From NCBI GenBank assembly GCA_016946835.1, contig JACVTC010000004.1, positions 260,001 through 282,500 on the forward strand: DNA of 22,500 nt, in the 5' to 3' direction. How positions within the stretch are numbered: the first letter of the stretch is position 1; every line of letters begins with the position of its first letter. The notes under the pieces were generated by a model that searched no databases, had not been told where the DNA came from, and saw only the letters and a program-made list of their open reading frames with translations. The DNA comes from Neocallimastix lanati (nom. inval.). Taxonomy: Eukaryota > Neocallimastigomycota > Neocallimastigomycetes > Neocallimastigales > Neocallimastigaceae. Positions 9,861 to 17,338 of this stretch are shown here, piece by piece. Both the position numbers and the translations under genes were made by a program.

Positions 9861-10243
9861 TTTGGTACTGATTATATGACTTCCTTCTTGTTGGAAGAGG
9901 TGTAGATGTTATTGATTTAAATTATTAATAGGAATGGGATATTTTGTTTAAGAATCAAATCATTTCAGGAGGTGATTAAAACACCATTCTTTGTGCGTTC
10001 TGTGGTTCTCTTAACGGAAATTATGTCTCGGGTTAGTACTCGGCAAGGGTTACTATTCCGAAAATATAAGCTCAAACTAACCAGGAGCGTCAACGCTGAA
10101 AATGCAGTAAGACAGGCTAGTAGGACCAATGCCTCTGAAGGAGAAGAACTATAATTTCTTTCAGATAGACAATTCAAACCCTAATCCATAAGGAGGTGAG
10201 GTTCTTGCATATGAATTTTTTTCTGAATTTAATTATACATTTT
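9861..10243 (+). pseudogene. LINE relic A: 5'-truncated C-terminal fragment of a retrotransposon ORF
   Basis: Broken reading frames match the C-terminal end of the intact LINE protein at 10904-15301. SFLLVGRG (from about 9880) corresponds to NFLLGGRS, EWDILFK to EWKDLFK, then after a frameshift KTPFFVRSVVLL to DTPFLVVTAALL, and KLTRSVNAENAVRQASR to TTKSVNAEETVRQASR. The frame ends with TAA at 10152-10154. In-frame stops near 9930 and a frameshift near 9975 show it is dead. Only about the last 100 codons remain, as expected of incomplete reverse transcription. Bases 10155-10243 follow its stop and may include part of relic C, into which the young element inserted at 10243/10244. A short open frame of 60 codons at 9972-10154 is just the intact part of this fragment, not an independent gene. 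Confidence 0.75.
10231..10243. repeat. Left copy of the 13-bp target-site duplication of LINE B
   Basis: AATTATACATTTT here is repeated exactly at 15574-15586, directly after the poly(A) tail of the full-length LINE. The first two A overlap the tail in the right copy, so 11-13 bp are certain. It places the 5' end of the element at 10244. The preceding top-strand bases read TTT/AATT, compatible with the loose TT/AA nick preference of APE-type LINE endonucleases. Confidence 0.75.
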
Positions 10244-10246
10244 CAA

Positions 10247-10401
10247 CCCCGAGCAGGGGTGTACTCGATTTATGTATTTAAATCGCCTGCAAGGGGAATT
10301 AACTTTACTCTTATAAAGTAGATCCACAGTACTGGTGCAAAATAGTAGTAAAGTTATATTTTGTGTTAATTAATAACATTATGCGCAATGGTAATGTTAT
10401 T
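10247..10401 (+). other. Three consecutive stem-loops at the 5' end of LINE B
   Basis: Stem 1 (10247-10296): CCCC (10247-10250) pairs with GGGG (10293-10296), GCAGG (10253-10257) with CCTGC (10286-10290), and CGATTTA (10266-10272) with TAAATCG (10279-10285), leaving an 8-nt bulge. Stem 2: AACTTTACT (10301-10309) with AGTAAAGTT (10347-10355). Stem 3: AATAACATTA (10372-10381) with TAATGTTATT (10392-10401) around a 10-nt loop. They begin 3 nt from the deduced element end. An alternative short hairpin, CCCC (10247-10250) with GGGG (10256-10259), competes with stem 1. A role in transcription start, translation or RNA processing is inference. Confidence 0.6.
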
Positions 10402-10903
10402 GGTAAAATTTTTCTGGTGAACACTCACTGCGGAATATAATGGTGCATTTTTGGAACATTGTTAAATAAGTTACACCCAAGAATTAGTAATACATTTTTA
10501 TTGTATTTCTATTTTCATGTAGTATTACTATTCTCATGTAAGAATCTATTGTATTCAATTGTATTTCAACTTTATATTTCATGTATCACGTTGTAAGAGA
10601 TTGATTCACTCTAAATCTTGTAGTAATTTATTTAACTCTTTACTAATTTTGTGCCATTTTATTTCATCAATTCAATCTTAGTCATTAAATACTTTATGAT
10701 ATTCAATTTAAATAATATACTGAAAAAAGTGCTAAATCAAATTATTTTTCAATCATTCAACAAACTACTAATTATCGAAATTATTTACTCCAAAAAGATA
10801 TAAAATTATTACAATTCTCATTATACTCAAGACTTTATAATTAAAATTGACTTTTTTTTATTTTTTTTTTTTAGTTATTAATTTTTAGTTTTTTATTACT
10901 ATT

Positions 10904-13900
10904 ATGGAAATCCAATTTATAAGAAATAAGAATTTCATTCTAAGAGGTTCAAGGTGCCACGGTATACCAATGGAGAATACGAAACTACTCTTTATCCGCG
11001 GACTTCGATCTTGGCCAGAAATCAAAATGAGAAGACATTTAAAGAAAACTCTGAATGAATTAAATGATAAGGTTTTATCAGTTAAACGTATTGCTAATTT
11101 TAATGATGCATTCTTTAAAATTAAAATAGTAGGTAATGAAGAAGAATTAACATCTATTACTGATTGTATTGTTAATAGTTTCAAACGTGCTTCAATTAAC
11201 GTTATTAATTGTAGCAAAAGGAATCATAAATACAGTTTTTCTTCACTCAAAAGGAAACATTTTGCCTTATCAGAAAAAGTGAATTCATCTTATAATATCA
11301 ACTTATTCACTACTTCAAATTCAAATGCAGATTCAAGTCAAAATTCAAATTCAAGTTCAAATACAGATTCATGTTCAAGTTCAAGTACAAGCTCAAGTTC
11401 AAGTTCAAGTCCAAGTTCAAGTACAAGCTCAAGTTCAAGTTCAAGTACAAGTTTAAGTACAAGTTCAAGTACAGGTTCAAGTTCAAGTTCAAGTACAAGT
11501 ACAAGTTCAAGTTCAATTTCAAATTTATGTTTAAATTCAGTTTCAAGCTCAGATTCATATTCAAATTTCAGTTCAATCAATTATAATAATTCCAATAATA
11601 TTAATAACACTCATATTAATAATAATACAGTTAAAGAATTTTCTCTATGTGTCAGTTGGAATACTAATGGATGGAACTTTGATAAAAAAGACAGTGTTGA
11701 ATTCTTTATTTCAATGTACAAACCACTTTTCTTATGCTTTCAGGAAACAGGAAATGGTTCAGGTTCTAGCAGTAAATATCCATGTCGAGTATCATTAAAA
11801 AACTACAAACATTTCTTCAAAAAAGCTAATAATGAAATTCCCGGTAAAAGAGGTCTTTATATTGGGTTTCATAATTCTTGTCAAGCCTCTCTTGAAAACA
11901 ACACTTATGAGTATATTATTTCCTTGTATACTTATAATTTTTGGAATTTCACTAAATGTTCTATTGGTAATGTGTACGTACCTCATAGTGGCCATAGCCT
12001 TCATGCTAGAGCTGCTAGAATTGAAATATTGTCTTGGTTAAATAGTCACTCTTCTCATCCTTCAATGTTGGTTGGTGATTTTAATTTACCTACTGAGAAA
12101 TTAAGTAATTTGCTCTCTAAATTTAGTAATTGGAAAATTCTTCCCTTATGGGGCTCCCCAATTTCATGGAGTAGAGGTAATAGAGAATCTGATATAGATC
12201 ATGCGATTGTCAATGATCATATGTTAGATTTACTTTCATATGGTACTTTTATTGACTTTCCCCCCATTTCGGATCATAAACCTTTATTAATAAAAGGTAA
12301 ATGTTTTTCATCAGTTAATTCAGATAATTCTTTCTCTCTGCCTAAAAAGACAGTTAAATGGGATAGATTAAAATGTATAAATGAAAAAGAATCAATTTTT
12401 GACAACAACTATTTTAGTGTATTAGAGGAAGTGATTCCAGATCCTAATATTAGTATTGATGATATTTCAAAGAAATTTATTTCAACTTCATTCAATATTG
12501 CTAAGGAACTTAATATCACGTCAATTTCAGAAGTTCGAAAATCTTTTTTTCATATGTCGCAGAAAATATTTAATTTGCAAAAACTCAAAATGAAATTATA
12601 TAAATCCATTAAAAGAAGAGGTTCTTATCATAATTTAGATGAATTTGAAGAATTAATTGATAAATATAATAGAATGTGCAAAATTATTCATCATATGTGT
12701 AATATTTATAGGAAAACTGAATACCAACATTGGATTAATACAGGATGTGAATATATGAAATCTCATAACCCTAAAAAAGCTTGGAAATGGCTTAAAACAA
12801 CAGCAAAAGTAGATAAATTTAAAAATATGTCAAATTCTCCAGTAAAGGACAAAAATGGTAAACTAGCTACTTCTACTAAAGAACAGTTAGAAGTATGGCA
12901 CAATCACTATAAAAAACTTGCTTCAAGCCATTCTGATATCAATAGTGCATTAATCGAATGGTATAATAAATTTTCCAATGGAACATTTAGGTATACGAGA
13001 CACAATGAATGGGATATAAATCAAGACATCAGTATAGAAGAAATTAGAGAAGCAATTTTGGCTACTCCAAATTTTAAAGCTTCAGGCCCGGATGGAATTC
13101 CTATTGAATTTTATAAAGCTTTAATTCCTCCGGATGACGAAAATTCAGTAAATAATTCTTCTTCTGGTTTAAATTGTTTACAGAAGATATACTCAAGAAT
13201 TTGGAATGGAGAATTTCCTAGCTCATGGAATGAAGCAAGTATTATATCTATTCCTAAAAAAGGAGATGATCTATCTGATTGTGACAATTATCGAGGTATC
13301 TCTCTGATTAACAATGGTATTAAACTCATTTCGAAAATAGTCTCCAAAAGAATTTCAGAATATGGACTTAAAAATAATTTTATTAGGCCAGAGCAATTTG
13401 GATTTCGTACTAAAGAAGAATGTGTTAGTTTATTTATTTCAATTCGAGAAATTTGTCAAAGGCGTAAAAATGATAATAAAGAAACTTACCTAGCTTTTCT
13501 AGATTTAAAAAAGGCATATGATTCTGTTCCAATAGGTAATATTTTATATAAATTAGATGCTTTAGGTATTAGAGGTAAATGTTATCAATTTATAAAAAAT
13601 CTATATTTGACATCCAAAGCTAGTGTTAAAATTGATGATCAATATTCGGAATCTTTTAATATTATGAAAGGAGTTAGACAAGGTTGTCCACTATCACCAA
13701 TTCTTTTCAATCTTTTTATTAATGACATTTTTAATGATGTTTCAGAACTTGGAATTCCTTTAGGCGAATCTAGATGTTGTGGTGGACTCTTTGCAGATGA
13801 TATTGTTCTATGCGCACCGTCAAGAACTAAGTTGAAAAAAATGCTTAAGAAGGTAAATGAATGGGCTAAATTTAATATGATGAATTTTGGAATTAATAAG

Positions 13901-15301
13901 TGTGCAACGATGGTGATTCGACCAGACACACCTCTTTTTCAAAATAAAAGAGATCCTACTTTTTATCTTGCTGGTCAACCAATTCCAATAACTAAATGTT
14001 ATACCTATTTAGGTATACCATTTGATAAAAGCTTATCGTTGAAACCTATTATTAAATTACTTAACTCTAAAGTAACTAAATCTCTCTTTTCTGTTAGTAA
14101 ATTTCTTTCAAATTCCAAAATTCCTATTCCATTTAAGAAGATTATAATTAACTCTTATGTACTTAGTAAAGTCTCTTACTTTGCACCTTTACTTGGTTCG
14201 AATAAAACGAGAACAAATAATACTCAGAAATTAATTAATAAAGGATTAAGATGGATTGCAGGTATACAAAAAGCCAAATCATTTATTAATGTATATTCTA
14301 TTTCAAAAGATTTACATATTCCTCCATTGTCAGCTAAGTGTGCTTTGTCTCAGGTCAAATGTTTTGATAAATGGAAAAATTCAAATTGTATTATTTCCTA
14401 TTTAGTTAATAATATTCCAAAATCTAGAAAATATACATGGACAAAAGAAAGTAGAACTCTTAAACGTAAACTAGAGAAAAGAGGTAATAACGATAATAAA
14501 ATCAAGGATTTTTATTGGAAAAGAGATATGAAAATCAATTCTATTAAAGCTGAGTTTTATGACAAAAACAAATTCGAAGAAACATCAAAATTTATAAAAC
14601 TTTGTTATGACTATCCTGATCTTTCATATGGTTTCTATTGGCTATTGAGAGCACGAAGCGGATATAGATTAGATGCTAGAATTGCTAAAGCTGCAAAAAT
14701 AGTGGACCAAATGTGTCCTAATTTTTGTCCCTGTTGTAAAAGTAATAAACAATGGATAAGTCATTGGTTAATTGATTGTCCCTTTTTCAATCATACTCGT
14801 AGTAAAGTTAATGATAAAATTTTATTTTTATATAATGCTTTTTACCGTGGCAACCTAACAAATGATATTGTTAATAGTAATAATGATAATAGTAATAGTA
14901 ATAATAGTAATAGTTATAATAGTAATAATAATATTAGTAATAGCATTTTTAGTAATGTTAGTAATAGTATTGAAAATAATGTGTATATTGATTCTAGTGT
15001 GTGTGAAAAAGTGTTTAATTTCCTTCTTGGAGGTCGAAGTATTAATAACAGTACAAGGGAATGGAAGGATCTATTTAAGTGCCAGATGAAATCAGGTGCT
15101 TATTCTGATACTCCGTTCTTAGTGGTTACTGCGGCACTTCTCCAATCGATTATACCTATTGCTATTGGCCAGCAATGGTCTTTATTCAATAGGTTCAAAT
15201 CGAATCGTACTACTACTACCAAGAGCGTCAATGCTGAAGAAACAGTAAGACAGGCCAGCAGGGCTAGCGCAACCAATGAAGATCATAATTTTGTATCTTA
15301 A
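10904..15301 (+). CDS. LINE B polyprotein: endonuclease / reverse transcriptase (1465 aa)
   Basis: One intact ORF; an in-frame TAG at 10886-10888 and the first following ATG fix the start. Residues about 20-110 may form an RRM-like fold (KLLFIRGL, then helix, then FFKIKIVG). Residues 144-225 are a Ser-rich linker. Residues 246-465 are an APE/EEP endonuclease: VSWNTNGW, QE at 280-281, GDFN (D392, N394), DIDH at 430-433, SDHKP with D457 and H458, all catalytic positions present. The reverse transcriptase runs about 715-1010: GPDGIP (D730), NYRGISL, motif A FLDLKKAYDS (D867), RQGCPLSP, catalytic FADD at 963-966. A CCHC knuckle follows at C1275-x2-C1278-x8-H1287-x4-C1292. An Asn/Ser-rich insert (about 1320-1365), NFLLGGRS and a C-terminal KSVNAEETVRQASR (from K1440) end the protein. 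It should nick DNA and copy its own RNA into the nick (target-primed reverse transcription) in the nucleus. No ORF1 precedes it. Confidence 0.95.
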   Translation: MEIQFIRNKNFILRGSRCHGIPMENTKLLFIRGLRSWPEIKMRRHLKKTLNELNDKVLSVKRIANFNDAFFKIKIVGNEEELTSITDCIVNSFKRASINVINCSKRNHKYSFSSLKRKHFALSEKVNSSYNINLFTTSNSNADSSQNSNSSSNTDSCSSSSTSSSSSSSPSSSTSSSSSSSTSLSTSSSTGSSSSSSTSTSSSSISNLCLNSVSSSDSYSNFSSINYNNSNNINNTHINNNTVKEFSLCVSWNTNGWNFDKKDSVEFFISMYKPLFLCFQETGNGSGSSSKYPCRVSLKNYKHFFKKANNEIPGKRGLYIGFHNSCQASLENNTYEYIISLYTYNFWNFTKCSIGNVYVPHSGHSLHARAARIEILSWLNSHSSHPSMLVGDFNLPTEKLSNLLSKFSNWKILPLWGSPISWSRGNRESDIDHAIVNDHMLDLLSYGTFIDFPPISDHKPLLIKGKCFSSVNSDNSFSLPKKTVKWDRLKCINEKESIFDNNYFSVLEEVIPDPNISIDDISKKFISTSFNIAKELNITSISEVRKSFFHMSQKIFNLQKLKMKLYKSIKRRGSYHNLDEFEELIDKYNRMCKIIHHMCNIYRKTEYQHWINTGCEYMKSHNPKKAWKWLKTTAKVDKFKNMSNSPVKDKNGKLATSTKEQLEVWHNHYKKLASSHSDINSALIEWYNKFSNGTFRYTRHNEWDINQDISIEEIREAILATPNFKASGPDGIPIEFYKALIPPDDENSVNNSSSGLNCLQKIYSRIWNGEFPSSWNEASIISIPKKGDDLSDCDNYRGISLINNGIKLISKIVSKRISEYGLKNNFIRPEQFGFRTKEECVSLFISIREICQRRKNDNKETYLAFLDLKKAYDSVPIGNILYKLDALGIRGKCYQFIKNLYLTSKASVKIDDQYSESFNIMKGVRQGCPLSPILFNLFINDIFNDVSELGIPLGESRCCGGLFADDIVLCAPSRTKLKKMLKKVNEWAKFNMMNFGINKCATMVIRPDTPLFQNKRDPTFYLAGQPIPITKCYTYLGIPFDKSLSLKPIIKLLNSKVTKSLFSVSKFLSNSKIPIPFKKIIINSYVLSKVSYFAPLLGSNKTRTNNTQKLINKGLRWIAGIQKAKSFINVYSISKDLHIPPLSAKCALSQVKCFDKWKNSNCIISYLVNNIPKSRKYTWTKESRTLKRKLEKRGNNDNKIKDFYWKRDMKINSIKAEFYDKNKFEETSKFIKLCYDYPDLSYGFYWLLRARSGYRLDARIAKAAKIVDQMCPNFCPCCKSNKQWISHWLIDCPFFNHTRSKVNDKILFLYNAFYRGNLTNDIVNSNNDNSNSNNSNSYNSNNNISNSIFSNVSNSIENNVYIDSSVCEKVFNFLLGGRSINNSTREWKDLFKCQMKSGAYSDTPFLVVTAALLQSIIPIAIGQQWSLFNRFKSNRTTTTKSVNAEETVRQASRASATNEDHNFVS
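11325..11580 (+). repeat. TCAAGT/TCAAGC hexanucleotide array encoding the Ser-rich linker
   Basis: Long run of TCAAGT, TCAAGC, ACAAGT and related hexamers read as Ser-Ser and Thr-Ser pairs, with a few Pro, Asn and Asp. It joins the N-terminal domain to the endonuclease. The periodicity keeps other frames open, which produces spurious Lys/Phe, Leu/Asn and Glu/Leu frames on both strands. Length polymorphism between element copies is likely. Confidence 0.85.
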
Positions 15302-15332
15302 AATTATGATTAACATTGCGAAGTCAAAGTTA

Positions 15333-15356
15333 ATTATTATACTTCAGTATAATAAT
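15333..15356 (+). other. 3' UTR hairpin of LINE B
   Basis: ATTATTATAC (15333-15342) pairs perfectly with GTATAATAAT (15347-15356) around a TTCA loop, 31 nt after the stop codon. It is flanked by GCGAAGTC and GTGAAGTC, a near direct repeat. LINE reverse transcriptases often recognise a 3' UTR stem-loop, so it is a candidate; that role is not shown here. Confidence 0.5.
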
Positions 15357-15539
15357 GCCCTTGTGAAGTCTTACAAATATTAATTAAATGAAACTAGAAT
15401 ATATTATACCATTATTTTATTTTTATTTTGTGTTGTGTTTTATTTTTTGTTTATTTTTTTATCTTTTTTTTTTTTTATTATTTTATTACATGTATTTTAT
15501 CAAATATTTAATTAATAAAGATGAAACAAGTTTGCTGCC

Positions 15540-15573
<34 letters not shown>

Positions 15574-15577
<4 letters not shown>

Positions 15578-15586
15578 ATACATTTT
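15574..15586. repeat. Right copy of the LINE B target-site duplication
   Basis: AATTATACATTTT, identical to 10231-10243; the first two A overlap the poly(A) tail. It is followed at once by relic C coding sequence. Confidence 0.75.
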
Positions 15587-15970
15587 ATTTTTGAATATTA
15601 CTTTTATTTCTAACAAATGTAATAGCATTGATTTGTCGATCTTTTAGATTAATGATAAAATGGTATTCTGTTGAATCTACTGTTACTAAGAGCGTCGATG
15701 TCGAAATGATAAGATGTGGATTTTCACCTCCCATTGAAAGATTGGATACAGATTCTATTAATAACACTAATACTTAAATTATTACTCGCAATAATGGATG
15801 CGGTGTTATCATCGATGAATGGGAAAAGTTAGAGACTATTGCTTCTATCGCACTTTTATAATTTTATAATCATGTATTTTATTTTATTTTTTCATTTAAA
15901 TCATGTAATTCTTTTTTATTATTATTATTATTAATTAAATAAAGTTATTCTCTAAGTCTAAAAAAAAAAA
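15587..15970 (+). pseudogene. LINE relic C: C-terminal fragment with 3' UTR and short poly(A)
   Basis: A frame from about 15595 reads LLLFLTNVIALICRSFRL, then IKWYSVESTVTKSVDVEMIR, aligning with the LINE C-terminus. A stop at 15776-15778 interrupts it, and the same frame continues to GVIIDEWEKLETIAS and TAA at 15858-15860. The GVxIDEWExLxTI block recurs in relic D but not in LINE B. The 3' UTR ends with AATAAAG and AAGTCT before 10 A (15961-15970). The relic starts exactly at the LINE B insertion point, so its upstream part probably lies before 10244; bases 10190-10243 give GGEVLAYEFFSEFNYTF in the frame that continues here. That join is inference. Confidence 0.65.
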
Positions 15971-16021
15971 CGTTACTATATTCTAATTGGACAAATAATA
16001 TTTATTTATTTTATTAATTCT

Positions 16022-16022
<1 letters not shown>

Positions 16023-16061
<39 letters not shown>

Positions 16062-16133
16062 AAATATATTCATATAATTAATAAATGAATAAATAAATAA
16101 AGTTTTAAGTTTGCAATAATTGCGTCTGTAGAA

Positions 16134-16159
<26 letters not shown>
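16023..16159 (+). mobile_element. Probable 3'-UTR-only LINE fragment with poly(A) (fragment F)
   Basis: A 35-T run (16023-16057), AT-rich DNA, AATAAAG at about 16096-16102, a small GCAATAATTGC palindrome, GTCTGTAG, then 28 A (16132-16159). This is the same order (T-rich tract, AATAAAG, 20-30 nt with GTCT or GTT, poly(A)) as the 3' ends of LINE B, relic C and relic E. It is therefore best read as a heavily 5'-truncated insertion. No convincing target-site duplication was found. The preceding bases 15971-16022 hold nothing recognisable. Confidence 0.45.
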
Positions 16160-16164
<5 letters not shown>

Positions 16165-17338
16165 GGTTTTACTATGTCGCCTCTTTGAGTAAATATTTTT
16201 GGGACTAAAGAACCTTGTACTTTATATAGAAAAATCCAGAAAAAAATATATCAAAAAGTTAAATGATGTCATTGAAGTAAATTGATTTAAATTTGCTACA
16301 AAAATAGGCATTAAAGGAACTAACTATGATAAATTAAAATTCACTCACAAAAAAACTTTATTCAATCTTAGTTGTAAATATACAAAGTTTGGTCTAAGAT
16401 TTAAATAGAAATTTCATTAAAGGTATGGATAAAAGTATAATATTACTTTTGCCTTTAAAAATAATAGAGTTACAGAAAATTGTCCTAAATGTTGTCCATG
16501 TTGTGGTAAAAGTGATCAGTCATTTATCCAATGGATATTTGAATGTTCCACTAATTCAAATACTAGTTTGAAATTATTAGATTTTTTCAATGACCTTACA
16601 TTAGTAAAATAAGAAATTTAACTTTATTCTTTTCTTACGCATCTATTTTAGATTGTGAAAAGCAACTTAATGAATATATTTTTATGTTCCTTCATGGTGA
16701 AACTTTAACTTTGGATGGGCTACAATTCATTACTAGGAAACAAAGACATTTAAAATAAAATCTATTAAAGAGTTCTTGGTCTAATGCTCCATATATAGTT
16801 GGTCTCGCTGATAATCTTATTAACGCTATACCAATCACTAGTAGCTATTTTGAGTTACTCTTTGATTGGTATAGTAAAAAAAAAATCTTTCACAATTAAG
16901 AGAGTCAACATCGAATAGATATGGTAAAGAAACACTTCTATTACTAATCCTCCTAGTACATCTTACATTAATGATAATAATCGTTCTTTACACGATGAAT
17001 CTATGGAAATTGAATCTCCTGATACTATTTCTCATGATTCAAGAGTGACTTTAATTGTCTCTATACTATCTATTTTACATTTTTACTTCTTTATTTTATT
17101 TTATTAAATATTTATGGTAGAAATGATCTCTATTCATATCATAATGCAATAATTACTTCTATGTTTTCATTTTATAATTGATGTATTACACTAACTTTAT
17201 TTTTAACTAAATTTTATTTTTAACAATTTTTTATTTGATATATATATATATTATCTTAATATATTATCTTAATATATTTATAATATATTTTTAATAAATA
17301 AATAAAGCAATGGAAGTGAACACTCTTCCGAGTCTAAA
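16160..17338 (+). pseudogene. LINE relic E: decayed C-terminal third
   Basis: Matches to the LINE B protein occur in shifting frames. GTKEPCTLYRKIQKK (about 16200-16245) corresponds to TKESRTLKRKLEKR; a zinc-knuckle block CPKCCPCCGKSDQSFIQW (from about 16483) to CPNFCPCCKSN and following; FMFLHGE (about 16680) to FNFLLGG; SNAPYIVGLADNLINAIP (about 16780) to the SDTPFLVV block; and KRVNIE (about 16907) to KSVNAE. Stops and frameshifts are frequent, so it is dead. After the tail motif a long Ser/Asn-rich frame continues to about 17105, then an AT-rich 3' UTR with AATAAAG (about 17302) and GAGTCTAAAAG. The knuckle's spacing and final Cys are still readable, but its His position is Gln. Confidence 0.7.

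Larger units (their letters stand above)
10244..15575 (+). mobile_element. Full-length non-LTR retrotransposon (LINE B), about 5.3 kb
   Basis: The boundaries come from the 13-bp duplication at 10231-10243 and 15574-15586. Layout: 5' UTR 10244-10903 with three stem-loops at its start; one ORF 10904-15301; 3' UTR 15302-15542 with a hairpin, a T-rich tract and AATAAAG (15514-15520); poly(A) 15543-15575 (33 A). There are no long terminal repeats. The intact ORF, intact duplication and pure tail suggest a recent, possibly still competent insertion. There is no separate ORF1. GC content is well above the spacer DNA. The clade cannot be assigned without phylogeny; the APE-like endonuclease plus C-terminal CCHC exclude the R2/CRE-type restriction-like endonuclease groups. 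Confidence 0.9.

Noticed and set aside
9965-10177. Overlapping 60-70 codon frames on both strands
   Set aside because: The plus frame is the intact part of LINE relic A and the minus frame is its shadow.
10247-10300. HDV-like self-cleaving ribozyme at the LINE 5' end
   Set aside because: All helices found are nested in one hairpin; the required double pseudoknot order cannot be drawn, and the expected catalytic strand is not seen.
10593-10874. Spliced 5' UTR intron in LINE B (GTAAGA at 10593 to a T-rich TTTAG at 10874)
   Set aside because: Only the two splice-like ends support it. Such motifs are frequent here, and splicing would remove part of an element that copies itself through its RNA.
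11310-11586. Long Lys/Phe, Leu/Asn and Glu/Leu repeat proteins on both strands
   Set aside because: They are alternative readings of the hexanucleotide array inside the LINE ORF.
15388-15594. 68-codon frame after the LINE ORF
   Set aside because: It reads the T-rich LINE 3' UTR and ends in Lys from the poly(A) tail.
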